From an uncultured Muribaculaceae bacterium (GTDB lineage: Bacteria > Bacteroidota > Bacteroidia > Bacteroidales > Muribaculaceae): a stretch of 64,000 bases of DNA. This document shows, piece after piece, positions 16,594 through 26,622 of this stretch; the first letter of the stretch is position 1, and the number at the start of each line of letters is the position of its first letter. Location: positions 12,815-76,814 of the forward strand of contig CAJTRT010000005.1 in assembly GCA_910579105.1 (NCBI GenBank), written 5' to 3'. Under the pieces are notes generated by a model. That model saw only the letters and a program-made list of their open reading frames with translations, did not search any database and had not been told where the DNA came from. Both the position numbers and the translations under genes were made by a program.

Positions 16594-17961
16594 ATGCTCC
16601 GTATGACTCGCAGACTAAAAAACATACTTACCGCCCTGCTGACGGTGACATTCACGGCACACGCTCAAATATCATTTGAAAATACCGGCGGGGAAGTGAT
16701 AGAGATCGCGCCCCCGGTCTCGACAGGGCTCTCGGCTGTGTATGTGTTGCCCGCGGCGGCAAATGCCAGGGTTCTGTATCAGAGTGCCGGCGCGCCGGCT
16801 TCAAGCCATCAGTGGCAGCGGTTCGACTCGCGCGGTGGCGGTTACGCCGAGACCGTCCCATATGGCATATCCGGCTCATGCAGTGTGGTGGAATTGTCAG
16901 AAGCAGATGCCGGCTATATCGTCACGCCATATGTGGGAGCGAAACCTGTATGCTTCTGGATTGTGAACTACGCGGCCCACGCGTGCGTGCTCCGCGAACT
17001 GATTTCTGCCGCCGCACAGGATTGCGGGCAGCAACGCCTGATTCTCGACGGCGATGCCGGCCGGATTGCCTATTATTCCGTAAACGGGAGGGGGGAAACT
17101 CTGTCGCGCGGGTTGAAACTGGAATATTCCACCCTTTCTTTTGACGAAGAGCGCCGTCAGTGGACGACTGTCGAAGCTGAGGAGTCAATTGATTATGTGA
17201 CCGGCGACATCATTTGTCCGGCACCGCTTTGCGATACAGATTTTCAATTGTCGGGCGACCGCTTCCAACGCCAATGGGGCAGGGAACAGTCGGTCTCCAC
17301 TCCGACTGTCGCGGCTCACTCCGTTGAGGCAGCGACATGGGCCGAGCAGGACGCGTGCGACAAGGATAACGAAATCAAGGATACGGACGAAGGGAGCGGC
17401 GATACACTCGGAGGATCCGCGCCAATCGACATAACGTTCACCGCGGCAGTGACAGATGCCGCCATATACCGCGAATGGCAGTTCTCTCCCGACCCGCAGT
17501 TCGATGTAATCGACCTGAGAATCAACCAGACGGAAGCAGACCGCACATTCGACGACTACGGCACGACCTATGTCAGATTCGTTTGCGGGAACAACGACGG
17601 CTCCTGCGAATATGTATCCCAGACCTACACGGTAAGCATCGGCGAGTCGAGGCTGGAATGTCCCAACGCTTTCTCTCCCGGCGCATCAGAGGGGGTCAAT
17701 GACGAATGGAAGGTCAGCTACAAGTCAATCACCAAGTTTGAGTGCCATATTTTCAACCGCTGGGGGATAGAAGTAGCGAAGCTGACACACCCCTCGCAAG
17801 GGTGGGACGGACGCCACAACGGGAAATTAGTGCCTTCGGGTGTTTATTATTATGTGATCACCGCTCATGGTGCCGACGGAAAGAACTACAAGCTTTCCGG
17901 CGACATAAACATCCTGGGCTACAAGGGCACGCGGGGCACGACTTCCGCTCCGGCAGAATAA
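16594..17961 (+). CDS. Secreted protein with gliding-motility-type (CHU_C) type IX C-terminal domain
   Basis: 455 residues: signal peptide (NILTALLTVTFTAHAQ), an unassigned N-terminal region of about 250 residues, an Ig-like segment (about 270-345, DITFTAAVTDAAIYREWQFS) and a C-terminal type B sorting domain (CPNAFSPGASEGVND, FECHIFNRWGIEVAKL, GWDGRHNGKLVPSGVYYYVI). That domain is the signature of cargo exported by the type IX system, so it should reach the cell surface or medium. It lacks any catalytic motif I can name. Spacing of 3 bp from the solute-binding gene implies translational coupling. Confidence 0.85.
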   Translation: MLRMTRRLKNILTALLTVTFTAHAQISFENTGGEVIEIAPPVSTGLSAVYVLPAAANARVLYQSAGAPASSHQWQRFDSRGGGYAETVPYGISGSCSVVELSEADAGYIVTPYVGAKPVCFWIVNYAAHACVLRELISAAAQDCGQQRLILDGDAGRIAYYSVNGRGETLSRGLKLEYSTLSFDEERRQWTTVEAEESIDYVTGDIICPAPLCDTDFQLSGDRFQRQWGREQSVSTPTVAAHSVEAATWAEQDACDKDNEIKDTDEGSGDTLGGSAPIDITFTAAVTDAAIYREWQFSPDPQFDVIDLRINQTEADRTFDDYGTTYVRFVCGNNDGSCEYVSQTYTVSIGESRLECPNAFSPGASEGVNDEWKVSYKSITKFECHIFNRWGIEVAKLTHPSQGWDGRHNGKLVPSGVYYYVITAHGADGKNYKLSGDINILGYKGTRGTTSAPAE

Positions 17962-18017
17962 GGAGAGCGGCATGCCGTCAGCTCCCGTGCAGCACCAGCC
18001 CGCAGAACTATTGAAAC

Positions 18018-18896
18018 ATGAACAAGAATTTTCTGACACTCTCACTGACACTCTTGATTGCCGCGGCGGCACCAGCTGCCGCCCAGGAGCGCCCGCTGGC
18101 CATGCCGGCGGTTTACAGCCCTCCCGTTCCCAAACAGATGACATTCGCAGGTCACCGGTTCAGCTTCGACCGTCCAGATATGTACGAACGCATTGACCGC
18201 GAATTGTCACAGATGACATATTCCCATACCTCTACACTGCTGATGCTTAAACGCGCGAACCGCTACTTTCCCATGATGCGGAAAGTTCTCAAAGAGAACG
18301 GCGTGCCGGAGGATATGGTATATCTCGCAGCGATAGAGTCGAGCCTTAACCCGAGAGCGTATTCCGGGGCGAAGGCCGCCGGACTGTGGCAGTTCATGCC
18401 GGCGACAGCGAAAGAGTATGGTCTGGAGGTCAACGAGTACGTCGATGAGCGCTACCATCCGGAGAAAGCGACCGCCGCGGCCGCAAGGTTCCTGAAAAAA
18501 GCGAAAGCCAAATATGGCAACTGGGAATCAGCCATGGCCTCATACAACGGAGGGCAGGGACGAATCTCGAAAGAACTCGAGGCGCAGCTCGTTGATTCGG
18601 CTTTCGACCTCTACCTGGTAGAGGAGACGTCGCGGTACATGTTCCGGGTGCTTGCCGCGAAGGTGCTGATGGAGAACCCTGAGAAATTCGGCTACCAGCT
18701 GCGCCAGTCGCAGCTCTACCGGCCATACGAGTACAGAGAGGTCACAGTGGACGAGACAATAGAGGACCTTCCCGCATGGGCCAAGGCAAAAGGGTCCAAT
18801 TACTATATGCTCAGAGAGTACAATCCGTGGATACGGGCCAAGAAACTTCCTGTGACCCCTGGAAAGACGTACACCATCAGGCTGCCTAAGTCTTAA
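18018..18896 (+). CDS. Lytic murein transglycosylase (SLT domain)
   Basis: 292 residues with a signal peptide (LTLSLTLLIAAAAPAAAQ). The SLT catalytic domain spans about residues 80-215: catalytic Glu107 in AAIESSLNP, then GLWQFMPATAKEYGL, ERYHPEKATAAAARFL and MASYNGGQGRI. It cleaves the glycan strand of peptidoglycan to 1,6-anhydro-muropeptides, the substrate stream for the amgK-murU recycling genes further along. It resembles the MltD core but lacks LysM repeats; the last 70 residues are a helical tail (EDLPAWAKAKGSNYYML). It follows the type IX cargo gene by 56 bp. Confidence 0.9.
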   Translation: MNKNFLTLSLTLLIAAAAPAAAQERPLAMPAVYSPPVPKQMTFAGHRFSFDRPDMYERIDRELSQMTYSHTSTLLMLKRANRYFPMMRKVLKENGVPEDMVYLAAIESSLNPRAYSGAKAAGLWQFMPATAKEYGLEVNEYVDERYHPEKATAAAARFLKKAKAKYGNWESAMASYNGGQGRISKELEAQLVDSAFDLYLVEETSRYMFRVLAAKVLMENPEKFGYQLRQSQLYRPYEYREVTVDETIEDLPAWAKAKGSNYYMLREYNPWIRAKKLPVTPGKTYTIRLPKS

Positions 18897-18949
18897 CCAG
18901 CCCGAACGCCCGACAGCCGGGACATTCAGAACTGCACAACCATCCGCCT

Positions 18950-21802
18950 ATGTCAAAAGAGATTGACCCGCTTGCGAACCTTACAGTAATAGGGGCGCGG
19001 GTACACAACCTTAAAAATATAGATGTCGCCATTCCCCACGGCACACTGTCGGTCATAACCGGGCTGAGTGGCAGCGGCAAGTCGTCGCTTGCCTTTGACA
19101 CAATTTACGCCGAGGGGCAGCGCCGCTACATAGAGACATTCTCCTCGTATGCACGGAACATGCTCGGGTCGCTCGAACGTCCAGATGTCGACCATATATC
19201 AGGCCTGTCACCCGTCATAGCCATCGAGCAGAAAACCATCAACCGAAACCCGCGAAGCACAATCGGTACCACTACCGAGGTCTACGACTACCTGCGCCTT
19301 CTGTTCGCGAGAGTAGGGGAGGCTCGCAGCTATGTCAGCGGCGAACCTATGGTCAAATACTCCGTGGAGAAAATCGTGGAATTGATTCTCGAACGCTATG
19401 CCGGAAAGAGAGTATGCCTTCTCGCCCCGTTGGTCCACAACCGCAAGGGCCACTACAAGGATCTTTTCGAGCAGCTTGTGAAGAAAGGATTCCTTAACGC
19501 GCGTGTCGACGGGGAACTGCGCGAGATAACCCCCGGAATGAAACTTGACCGGTATCGGAACCATTCGGTAGAGCTTGTTGTCGACAAGATGAAAGTCAGC
19601 GGTAACGACACATCAAGGTTAAGGAATTCCGTGGCCGACACGCTACGGCAGGGAGGCCGTCAGATGATGGTGTATGACGTTGATGCTGACGAGACCCGGC
19701 ATTACAGCCAGAGCCTGATGGATCCGGTCAGCGGCATCTCGTACCGCGAGCCTGCTCCGCACAACTTCTCTTTCAACTCCCCGCTCGGCGCCTGCCCGCG
19801 CTGCAAGGGACTGGGAGAGGTGAACGTCATCGACATGGAGAAGGTCGTCCCCGATCCTTCGCTCTCTATCCGCCAGGGTGGCATAGCGCCTTTGGGCAAA
19901 TACAAAAACTCCATGATATTCTGGCAGGTCGACGCGATCTGCGACAAATACGGCTGCTCGCTCGATACCCCCCTGCGAGACCTTCCCGAGGAAGCTGTGG
20001 GCGACATCATGAACGGCACCGACGAGCGGCTGAGAGTGAAAAGCGACACCCTGTCGACTTCAAACTATTTCCTGTCGTTCGAGGGACTGTTGAAATACAT
20101 CGAACTGCAACAGAACGACGACGCGTCCTCGGCGGCGCAGAAATGGAGCGACCAGTTTTATTCGCGCCAGGTGTGTCCCGAATGTGCCGGCGCCCGGCTG
20201 AACCGCGAGGCTCTGCACTTCTTCGTCGACGGAAAGAATATCGCCGAGCTTTCCTCTCTCGATATCTCAGAACTGCTCGAATGGTCGCGGACTGTCGAAA
20301 CGAGGCTGGCAGAACGTCAGCGCGTGATCGGAGCGGAGATTCTGAAAGAAATACGGACCCGGCTGGCGTTCCTCTCCGACGTGGGGCTCGGATATCTCTC
20401 GCTTGACCGCGCGTCGGCCACCCTCTCGGGAGGTGAAAGCCAACGGATACGCCTGGCCACACAGCTGGGTTCGGAACTCGTAAACGTGCTGTACATTCTC
20501 GACGAACCGAGCATAGGCCTTCACCAGCGCGACAACCGGAAACTGATCGGTTCGTTAAAAAGACTGCGTGACGCTCGAAATTCCATCATAGTTGTCGAAC
20601 ATGACAAGGATATGATGCTCGAGGCCGACTACATCGTTGACATTGGTCCGCGGGCCGGGCGCAAGGGTGGGGAAGTGGTGTTCGAAGGCACCCCCGCCGA
20701 AATGCTGGCAACCGATACCCTGATTGCCGGTTATCTCACCGGGCGCCTTTCCATAGAGGTGCCTGAAACCCGCCGCCAGGGCAACGGCAAGTTCATAGAG
20801 CTGCTCGGATGCACCGGCCATAACCTGCGTGATATAGATTTCCGTCTCCCGCTTGGCACCCTCACCTGTGTCTGCGGTGTGAGCGGCAGCGGCAAGTCGT
20901 CGCTTGTAAACGGGACGCTGCAACCGATACTCTCCCGTAAATTCTACCGCTCGCTCCAGGAACCGCTCCCATACCGGGAGATAACCGGCGTTGAGAATAT
21001 CGACAAGATCGTGACCGTCGACCAGTCGCCCTTGGGCCGCTCCCCCCGCAGCAACCCGGCGACCTATACCGGCGTGTTCTCCGACATACGCAATCTGTTC
21101 GTGGGGCTTCCCGAGGCTAAAATCAGAGGCTACAAGCCAGGGCGCTTTTCTTTCAATGTAGCCGGCGGCCGATGCGAGGCGTGCAAGGGGAACGGATACA
21201 AGAGCATCGAGATGAACTTCCTGCCGGATGTCCTCGTTCCGTGCGAGGTGTGCGCCGGAAAGCGGTACAACCGCGAGACCCTCGAAGTCAGGTTCAAGGG
21301 CAAGTCTGTCGCCGATGTGCTCGACATGACTATCAACCAGGCGGTAGAGTTCTTCGCCAACCAGCCCGCCATTTTAAAAAAGCTCAAAGTGTTGCAGGAG
21401 ATAGGGCTGGGCTACATAAAGCTCGGGCAACCATCATCGACCCTTTCGGGCGGCGAGAACCAGCGCGTGAAGCTCGCGACCGAATTGTCGAAGCGCGATA
21501 CCGGGCGCACCTTGTTCATCCTCGACGAACCAACTACCGGCCTGCATTTCGAGGATATAAAGGTACTCCTCGCTGTATTGAACCGCCTGGTCGACAAAGG
21601 GAACACCGTGTTGGTAATCGAGCACAACCTCGACGTGGTGAAAAGCGCAGACCACATAGTCGACATGGGACCCGACGGCGGACGGGATGGCGGACGGATA
21701 ATAGCGGCCGGAACCCCGGAAGAAGTCGCTGAAACCGAATCACCGACAGCCCCGTTCCTGCGGGAAGAGCTCGGTGTCAGCGGTTCCAGAAACCGGGGGT
21801 AA
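18950..21802 (+). CDS. uvrA: Excinuclease ABC subunit A
   Basis: DNA-damage recognition ATPase of nucleotide excision repair; it loads UvrB at lesions. 950 residues, full length. Two ABC ATPase halves: Walker A GLSGSGKSSLAFDT near residue 36 and GVSGSGKSSLVNGT near 645; signatures LSGGESQRIRLATQLGSEL and LSGGENQRVKLATELSKR. Zinc-binding cysteines are seen in CPRCKGLGEV, CPECAGARL, CEACKGNGYKS and CEVCAGKRYN. The last 26 bp overlap the convergent trkH gene. Bacteroidales often carry two uvrA copies; whether this is the only one cannot be judged here. Confidence 0.96.
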   Translation: MSKEIDPLANLTVIGARVHNLKNIDVAIPHGTLSVITGLSGSGKSSLAFDTIYAEGQRRYIETFSSYARNMLGSLERPDVDHISGLSPVIAIEQKTINRNPRSTIGTTTEVYDYLRLLFARVGEARSYVSGEPMVKYSVEKIVELILERYAGKRVCLLAPLVHNRKGHYKDLFEQLVKKGFLNARVDGELREITPGMKLDRYRNHSVELVVDKMKVSGNDTSRLRNSVADTLRQGGRQMMVYDVDADETRHYSQSLMDPVSGISYREPAPHNFSFNSPLGACPRCKGLGEVNVIDMEKVVPDPSLSIRQGGIAPLGKYKNSMIFWQVDAICDKYGCSLDTPLRDLPEEAVGDIMNGTDERLRVKSDTLSTSNYFLSFEGLLKYIELQQNDDASSAAQKWSDQFYSRQVCPECAGARLNREALHFFVDGKNIAELSSLDISELLEWSRTVETRLAERQRVIGAEILKEIRTRLAFLSDVGLGYLSLDRASATLSGGESQRIRLATQLGSELVNVLYILDEPSIGLHQRDNRKLIGSLKRLRDARNSIIVVEHDKDMMLEADYIVDIGPRAGRKGGEVVFEGTPAEMLATDTLIAGYLTGRLSIEVPETRRQGNGKFIELLGCTGHNLRDIDFRLPLGTLTCVCGVSGSGKSSLVNGTLQPILSRKFYRSLQEPLPYREITGVENIDKIVTVDQSPLGRSPRSNPATYTGVFSDIRNLFVGLPEAKIRGYKPGRFSFNVAGGRCEACKGNGYKSIEMNFLPDVLVPCEVCAGKRYNRETLEVRFKGKSVADVLDMTINQAVEFFANQPAILKKLKVLQEIGLGYIKLGQPSSTLSGGENQRVKLATELSKRDTGRTLFILDEPTTGLHFEDIKVLLAVLNRLVDKGNTVLVIEHNLDVVKSADHIVDMGPDGGRDGGRIIAAGTPEEVAETESPTAPFLREELGVSGSRNRG

Positions 21803-23255
21803 AGAGCAACAGCACGGTGAAGATTTCCAGACGGCCGGTAAGCATCAGCAGTGAAAGAACCCATTTGCCAGCGTCGGGAACCACGGAGTAGCTGTCGCCA
21901 AGCCCTGAAAAGCCGTTGCAAAGCCCCGTGTTGCTGACGCAGGAGAACGAGGAGAAGAACGCGTCGGCGAGAGGTATCCCGTTAATCGACAGGACTATCC
22001 CGCCGACAATGATGACGATGACGTACAGGCTCATGAACACCATCACCTTATTAATGATTTCAGGCGATATGGTGCGCCCGTTGACGTTTACCGAAAGTAT
22101 GTGGTTGGGATATATGCAACGGTAAAGCTCGTTGCGGGCGTTCTTCCACAGGTAAATTGACCGGTCGAGTTTCGAGCCGCCCGAAGTTGATCCGGCGCAC
22201 GCTCCGACAAACATCATAACGAGTATCAGGGCGAAGATGAAAAGTCCCCAGTCGCTGATTCCGTTAAGCGTGTACCCTGTCGACGACATCATCGACACAA
22301 TCATAAACAGCGGATCGATGGTGTATGATTCCACTCTGTCGGGCACCAGCGGATTCATCACCAGTGACATATCGAAAAGTATCAAAAGCACTAAGATCGC
22401 GGCGACATACACCCTGAACACCTCGTTGCGCCATACGGCTTTCAGGTCGCCGAGCGACGCCTTGAATATCAAGGCGAAATTGACACCCCCGATGAACATG
22501 AAGACAGTTGTTACAATCTTTATGTAGAGTGAGTTCCACTGCGAAATCGATTCGGGACGGGTAGAGAAGCCCCCGGTCGACATAGTGGAGAAAGCATGGC
22601 ACACGCTGTCAAACGGATCCATCGGACCGGCCCAGTAGAGCGCCATAAGGACGATTGTCAGCAGAAAGTATACCAGCCACAGGCGTTTGGCCGTGGAACT
22701 CACTCTCGGGCGTAGTTTCTCGTGGGTGATACCGGTCACTTCGGCGTTGAACATCTGCATGCCGCCTGACGAGTTGAGCATCGGCAGCACGGCGAGGGTG
22801 AACAGTATGATACCCATACCTCCGATCCACTGCATCAGCGACCGCCACATATGGATTCCGTGGCTAAGGTCGTCGACAGTCGGCATTACCGAGGCGCCAG
22901 TAGTCGTGAAACCCGACATGGCCTCGAAATAAGCCTCCGAGACGCTCAGCCGCGTGGTGCTGAGAAGGAACGGAATCATCCCGAAGAACGAGAAAACCAC
23001 CCACACGAGAGCCGTCAGCAGGAACCCCTCGCGCTTTCCCATATCGAATCTGCGTGGCTTTACGCAGAACGCCGACAAGCCGCCGCAACCGAGCGTCACA
23101 GCCATCGCGATAACGAATCCTTTCGCGTCTTCCTCGCCGTAATACAATGACGTGAACAGCGGGACGGCCATAAAAAGCCCCTCGACAAGAAGAAGCCATC
23201 CGGCGATACGGATGAGCATCATCCAGTTTATTTGAAAAAATGCCGAGCGCTTCAT
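21777..23255 (-). CDS. trkH: TrkH family potassium uptake membrane subunit
   Basis: 492 residues, the ion-conducting subunit of a Trk/Ktr K+ transporter. It has the four MPM repeats with selectivity-filter glycines: SGFTTTGAS, MSTGGFSTRP, SSTGYTLNG and SNTGLCNGF. It is 39 bp downstream of trkA and certainly works with it: TrkA is the cytoplasmic gating ring. The 3' end overlaps the uvrA 3' end by 26 bp, tail to tail. No terminator was seen in this overlap, so antisense read-through between uvrA and trkH is possible. Confidence 0.94.
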   Translation of the reverse strand: MKRSAFFQINWMMLIRIAGWLLLVEGLFMAVPLFTSLYYGEEDAKGFVIAMAVTLGCGGLSAFCVKPRRFDMGKREGFLLTALVWVVFSFFGMIPFLLSTTRLSVSEAYFEAMSGFTTTGASVMPTVDDLSHGIHMWRSLMQWIGGMGIILFTLAVLPMLNSSGGMQMFNAEVTGITHEKLRPRVSSTAKRLWLVYFLLTIVLMALYWAGPMDPFDSVCHAFSTMSTGGFSTRPESISQWNSLYIKIVTTVFMFIGGVNFALIFKASLGDLKAVWRNEVFRVYVAAILVLLILFDMSLVMNPLVPDRVESYTIDPLFMIVSMMSSTGYTLNGISDWGLFIFALILVMMFVGACAGSTSGGSKLDRSIYLWKNARNELYRCIYPNHILSVNVNGRTISPEIINKVMVFMSLYVIVIIVGGIVLSINGIPLADAFFSSFSCVSNTGLCNGFSGLGDSYSVVPDAGKWVLSLLMLTGRLEIFTVLLLFTPGFWNR

Positions 23256-23294
23256 GTCTTTTCCAACAAGATTTTTGTTTGCGGGGAAGGGAGG

Positions 23295-24638
23295 TCAGTT
23301 GAACAGCCTCTCTATTTTGTGGATATGACCTACGAGGCAGAATACTACGACGTGGTCGCCCGGCTCTATCCGGGTACGGCCGCTGACGAGCATCCCCTCT
23401 CCATCGCGGATAAGACCGGCAATCGTCATCTCCTTGCTCAGTTTTAAATCCATGACCGGGGCCTGGGTGATTCTCGATCCCTCGCGGGCTTCGAGTTCCG
23501 CTATTTCCGCGTCGGCCAGGGTGAGGAACTTCGACGTGCTGTCGTCGGACGCGAGGAGCACCTGGAAAATCTTGCTCGAAGCGAGCAGTTTCTTGTTTAT
23601 GATGGAGCCGATGTTAAGTCCTTCCGCTTCGGAGATAAACTGTATGTTCTCCACCTCCGCCACAGTCTTGCTCACTCCGAACTCCTTAGCGGTCAGACAT
23701 CCGAGAATGTTAGATTCTGAGAAGTCCGTAAGAGCCACAAACGCATCCATCCCCTCGAGCCCCTCCTCGCGCAGTGTGTCGTTATTGCGGGCATCGCCGT
23801 GTATGATATTCACGTTGCATCCGCCGCATTTTTCCGGAAGGCGCCGGCAAACTTCGGCATTTTCCTCAATGATGGTCATTTCCCAACGTTCCGACGCCAT
23901 ATGGGCGAGACGTACGGCGATGCGCCCTCCGCCCATAATCATCACCTTCCGTATCTTGTAGTCGCGCTTGCCGCAGATCTGGCGGATCTCGTCGACATAA
24001 TCGCGGGTGGTCGTGAAGAAAAGTATGTCATTCTCGCTCACGACGTCCTCGCCACCAGGTATCAGCGTGTCGTGACGGCGCTTGATGGCGGAGACATGGT
24101 AGTTGTGCTGTCCATACGTTATGTCGCGGAGTTTCTTGCCGATAATCTCCGCTCCGGAACGCACCCTCACACTAAGGATTATCAGCTGGCCGTCATGCAG
24201 TTCATACCAGTTCCTGACCCATGGGCGGCGCAACGCGGTGACTATCTCCTGGGCGGCAAGGTCCTCCGGATAAATCAGATGGTCGACCCCTATCGAGCTG
24301 AAAAACTCGCGCCCGGTACCCGACAAGAACTCGTAGTTGTCGATACGGGCCACGGTCTTTGTCGCCCCGAGCCGCTTGCCTATGGCGCACGCCACCAGGT
24401 TGGTGTTCTCGAACGGAGTAACGGCTATCAGCAGGTCGCAATCGGCGTTCACCCCGGCCGCCGCGAGGTCGCGGAACGAGGTCGGGCTGCCGACATATGT
24501 CATAAGGTTATAGTTCGCATCGAGCTTGTCGAGCTTCTCATGGTCGCGGTCGACCACTATTATGTCCTGGTTCTCCCTCGACAGCAGTTTCGCCAAATGC
24601 GATCCCACCTCACCGGCGCCGACAATAACAATCCTCAT
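23295..24638 (-). CDS. trkA: Trk potassium transport NAD-binding protein
   Basis: 447 residues, peripheral gating subunit of the Trk K+ uptake system. Two RCK-N Rossmann domains are seen: residues 1-about 125, starting IVIVGAGEVGSHLAKLL with the acidic ribose ligand in VVDRDHE, and about 230-345, with VMIMGGGRIAVRLAHMA. Each is followed by an RCK-C domain; the last ends with GDHVVVFCLVGHIHKIERL. This double arrangement is typical of TrkA rather than single-domain KtrA. It lies between dxs (25 bp upstream) and trkH (39 bp downstream) in one minus-strand transcript. Confidence 0.95.
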   Translation of the reverse strand: MRIVIVGAGEVGSHLAKLLSRENQDIIVVDRDHEKLDKLDANYNLMTYVGSPTSFRDLAAAGVNADCDLLIAVTPFENTNLVACAIGKRLGATKTVARIDNYEFLSGTGREFFSSIGVDHLIYPEDLAAQEIVTALRRPWVRNWYELHDGQLIILSVRVRSGAEIIGKKLRDITYGQHNYHVSAIKRRHDTLIPGGEDVVSENDILFFTTTRDYVDEIRQICGKRDYKIRKVMIMGGGRIAVRLAHMASERWEMTIIEENAEVCRRLPEKCGGCNVNIIHGDARNNDTLREEGLEGMDAFVALTDFSESNILGCLTAKEFGVSKTVAEVENIQFISEAEGLNIGSIINKKLLASSKIFQVLLASDDSTSKFLTLADAEIAELEAREGSRITQAPVMDLKLSKEMTIAGLIRDGEGMLVSGRTRIEPGDHVVVFCLVGHIHKIERLFN

Positions 24639-24663
24639 AACTACTTAAACTGCCGGGGAGTGA

Positions 24664-26622
24664 TTATTGTTTTGCCGCGTCTACCAGCGCTTTCGCGATT
24701 GAAGCCGCGTCAAGGCCGCAAAGCTCGTGAAGCTCAGCCACAGAGCCCTGCGCCACGAACCGGTCTGGGATGCCAATGCGCTTGACTGGAATGTTGTATC
24801 CGTTGTCGGCCATCCATTCCATAACCGCCGAGCCGAAACCTCCTGTGCGGGCGCCGTCCTCCACGGTTACAATCGCTCTCACTCCCTTCGAAGCCACTTT
24901 CCGCAGGATTTCTTCGTCGAGCGGTTTCAGGAAACGCATGTCATAAAGGTCCGCCGTCACGCCATGGTCCGCGGCAAGCCTCACTGCCTCAACCGAGGCT
25001 GACAGCATAGTGCCTATTGAAAGCAGTGCCACATCGGCGTTGTCTGAAACCTCTACCTCCACGCCTTGGCCGACCGGAAGGCGTTTCATCGCCTTCTGCC
25101 ACTCGGCCTTCTGCCCGCAACCTCGCGGATAGCGGATAGCCATCGGGCCCTCTATCACGCCGAGGCTTGATGTATAGAGCAGGTCGCGCAACTCCTCTTC
25201 CGACGACGGGGCGGCTACTGTCATGCCGGGAATCGCGCGCATATATGCCAGGTCGAAGACTCCGTGGTGCGTCGCACCGTCCTCACCGACCAGTCCGGCG
25301 CGGTCTATGCAGAACACGACCGGCAGGCGCTGGAGGGCGACATCGTTTATGATCTGGTCATATGCCCGTTGCAGGAACGCGGAGTAAATGGCCACATAGG
25401 GGCGCAGACCGTCCTTGGCCAACCCACCCGCGAAAGTCACGGCATGTTCCTCAGATATGCCGACATCGAACACTCTCGATGGTAGCTTTTCCCGCATTAT
25501 GCTCAGGGAGGTGCCGGACAGCATAGCCGCGGTGATGCCGGTTATTTTCTTGTTCTCTTTGGCGAGTTCGAGGAGCGTCTGCCCGAACACATCCTGGTAT
25601 TTGGGCGGATGCGGGCCCGGGATGCTCGCAGGGCGCTCGCCTGATTCGGGATTGAACTTGCCGGGTGCGTGCCATGTCGCCGGATCCTGCTCGGCTGCTT
25701 CGAATCCCTTGCCTTTGGTCGTCTTGATATGTAGGATTTTAGGGCCGGTCATATCCTTGATGTCACCGAGCACCTTGACCAGTCCGGCTATATCGTGGCC
25801 GTCGACTGGCCCGAAATAGCGAATGTTCAGGCCCTCGAAAATATTCTGTTGCCGGCTCAGAAGAGCTTTAAGCGAATTGTTGAAGCGCAGGATGGAACCG
25901 CGTCCGCGGTCTGAAACCAGATGTGCCTTCCGAAGAATGCTGTACAGCTTGAACCTCAGGTTGTTATACCGCTTGGAAGTAGTAATCTGGGCGAGATATC
26001 TGTGGAGCGAGCCCACATTGTCATCAATCGACATGTCATTGTCGTTGAGGATTATGAGCAGATTGTTAGGAGTGTTGGCGGCATTGTTTAGCCCCTCGAA
26101 GGCGAGACCGCCACCGATTGACGCGTCGCCTATGACGGCCACTATGTTGCGCCGCGGCTCGTCGGTGTTCATCTCTGTGGCCACCGCCATTCCGAGCGCC
26201 GCGGAGATGGAATTCGAGGCGTGGCCGGCGGAGAACGTGTCATACTCGCTCTCGTCCGGGTTCGGGAAACCGCTAAGGCCGTTTAGCTTGCGGTTGGTAT
26301 GGAAGCGGTCCCGGCGCCCGGTCAGAATCTTGTGGCCGTAAGCCTGATGACCGACGTCCCATACTATGCGGTCGTACGGGGTGTTGAATACGTAGTGTAG
26401 CGCCACCGTCAGTTCGACAGCACCCATGCTCGAGGCAAAATGTCCCGGGTTTTTCGACAAAGAATTAATCAGAAACTCGCGGATGTCGGAGCATACTTGC
26501 GGCAGTTGCCCGACCGCGAGGGCGCGGAGATCGGCAGGCGAGTCAATCCGGCTCAGCAGGGGATAACGACCGGCGGCATTACCGGCAGTTGTCGCTGTCG
26601 CGTTTGTTGTTGTTGCCGACAT
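24664..26622 (-). CDS. dxs: 1-deoxy-D-xylulose-5-phosphate synthase
   Basis: First enzyme of the MEP isoprenoid pathway: pyruvate and glyceraldehyde 3-phosphate give 1-deoxyxylulose 5-phosphate, with thiamine diphosphate and Mg2+. 652 residues. Motifs: VGHQAYGHKILTGRRD, the ThDP site GDASIGGGLAFEGLNNA through NDNDMSI, PVDGHDIAGL, and the transketolase central domain with EHAVTFAGGLAKDG. The first 44 bp overlap a small upstream gene on the same strand, and the first 20 residues are low-complexity Thr/Ala, so a slightly later start is possible. Confidence 0.96.
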   Translation of the reverse strand: MSATTTNATATTAGNAAGRYPLLSRIDSPADLRALAVGQLPQVCSDIREFLINSLSKNPGHFASSMGAVELTVALHYVFNTPYDRIVWDVGHQAYGHKILTGRRDRFHTNRKLNGLSGFPNPDESEYDTFSAGHASNSISAALGMAVATEMNTDEPRRNIVAVIGDASIGGGLAFEGLNNAANTPNNLLIILNDNDMSIDDNVGSLHRYLAQITTSKRYNNLRFKLYSILRKAHLVSDRGRGSILRFNNSLKALLSRQQNIFEGLNIRYFGPVDGHDIAGLVKVLGDIKDMTGPKILHIKTTKGKGFEAAEQDPATWHAPGKFNPESGERPASIPGPHPPKYQDVFGQTLLELAKENKKITGITAAMLSGTSLSIMREKLPSRVFDVGISEEHAVTFAGGLAKDGLRPYVAIYSAFLQRAYDQIINDVALQRLPVVFCIDRAGLVGEDGATHHGVFDLAYMRAIPGMTVAAPSSEEELRDLLYTSSLGVIEGPMAIRYPRGCGQKAEWQKAMKRLPVGQGVEVEVSDNADVALLSIGTMLSASVEAVRLAADHGVTADLYDMRFLKPLDEEILRKVASKGVRAIVTVEDGARTGGFGSAVMEWMADNGYNIPVKRIGIPDRFVAQGSVAELHELCGLDAASIAKALVDAAKQ

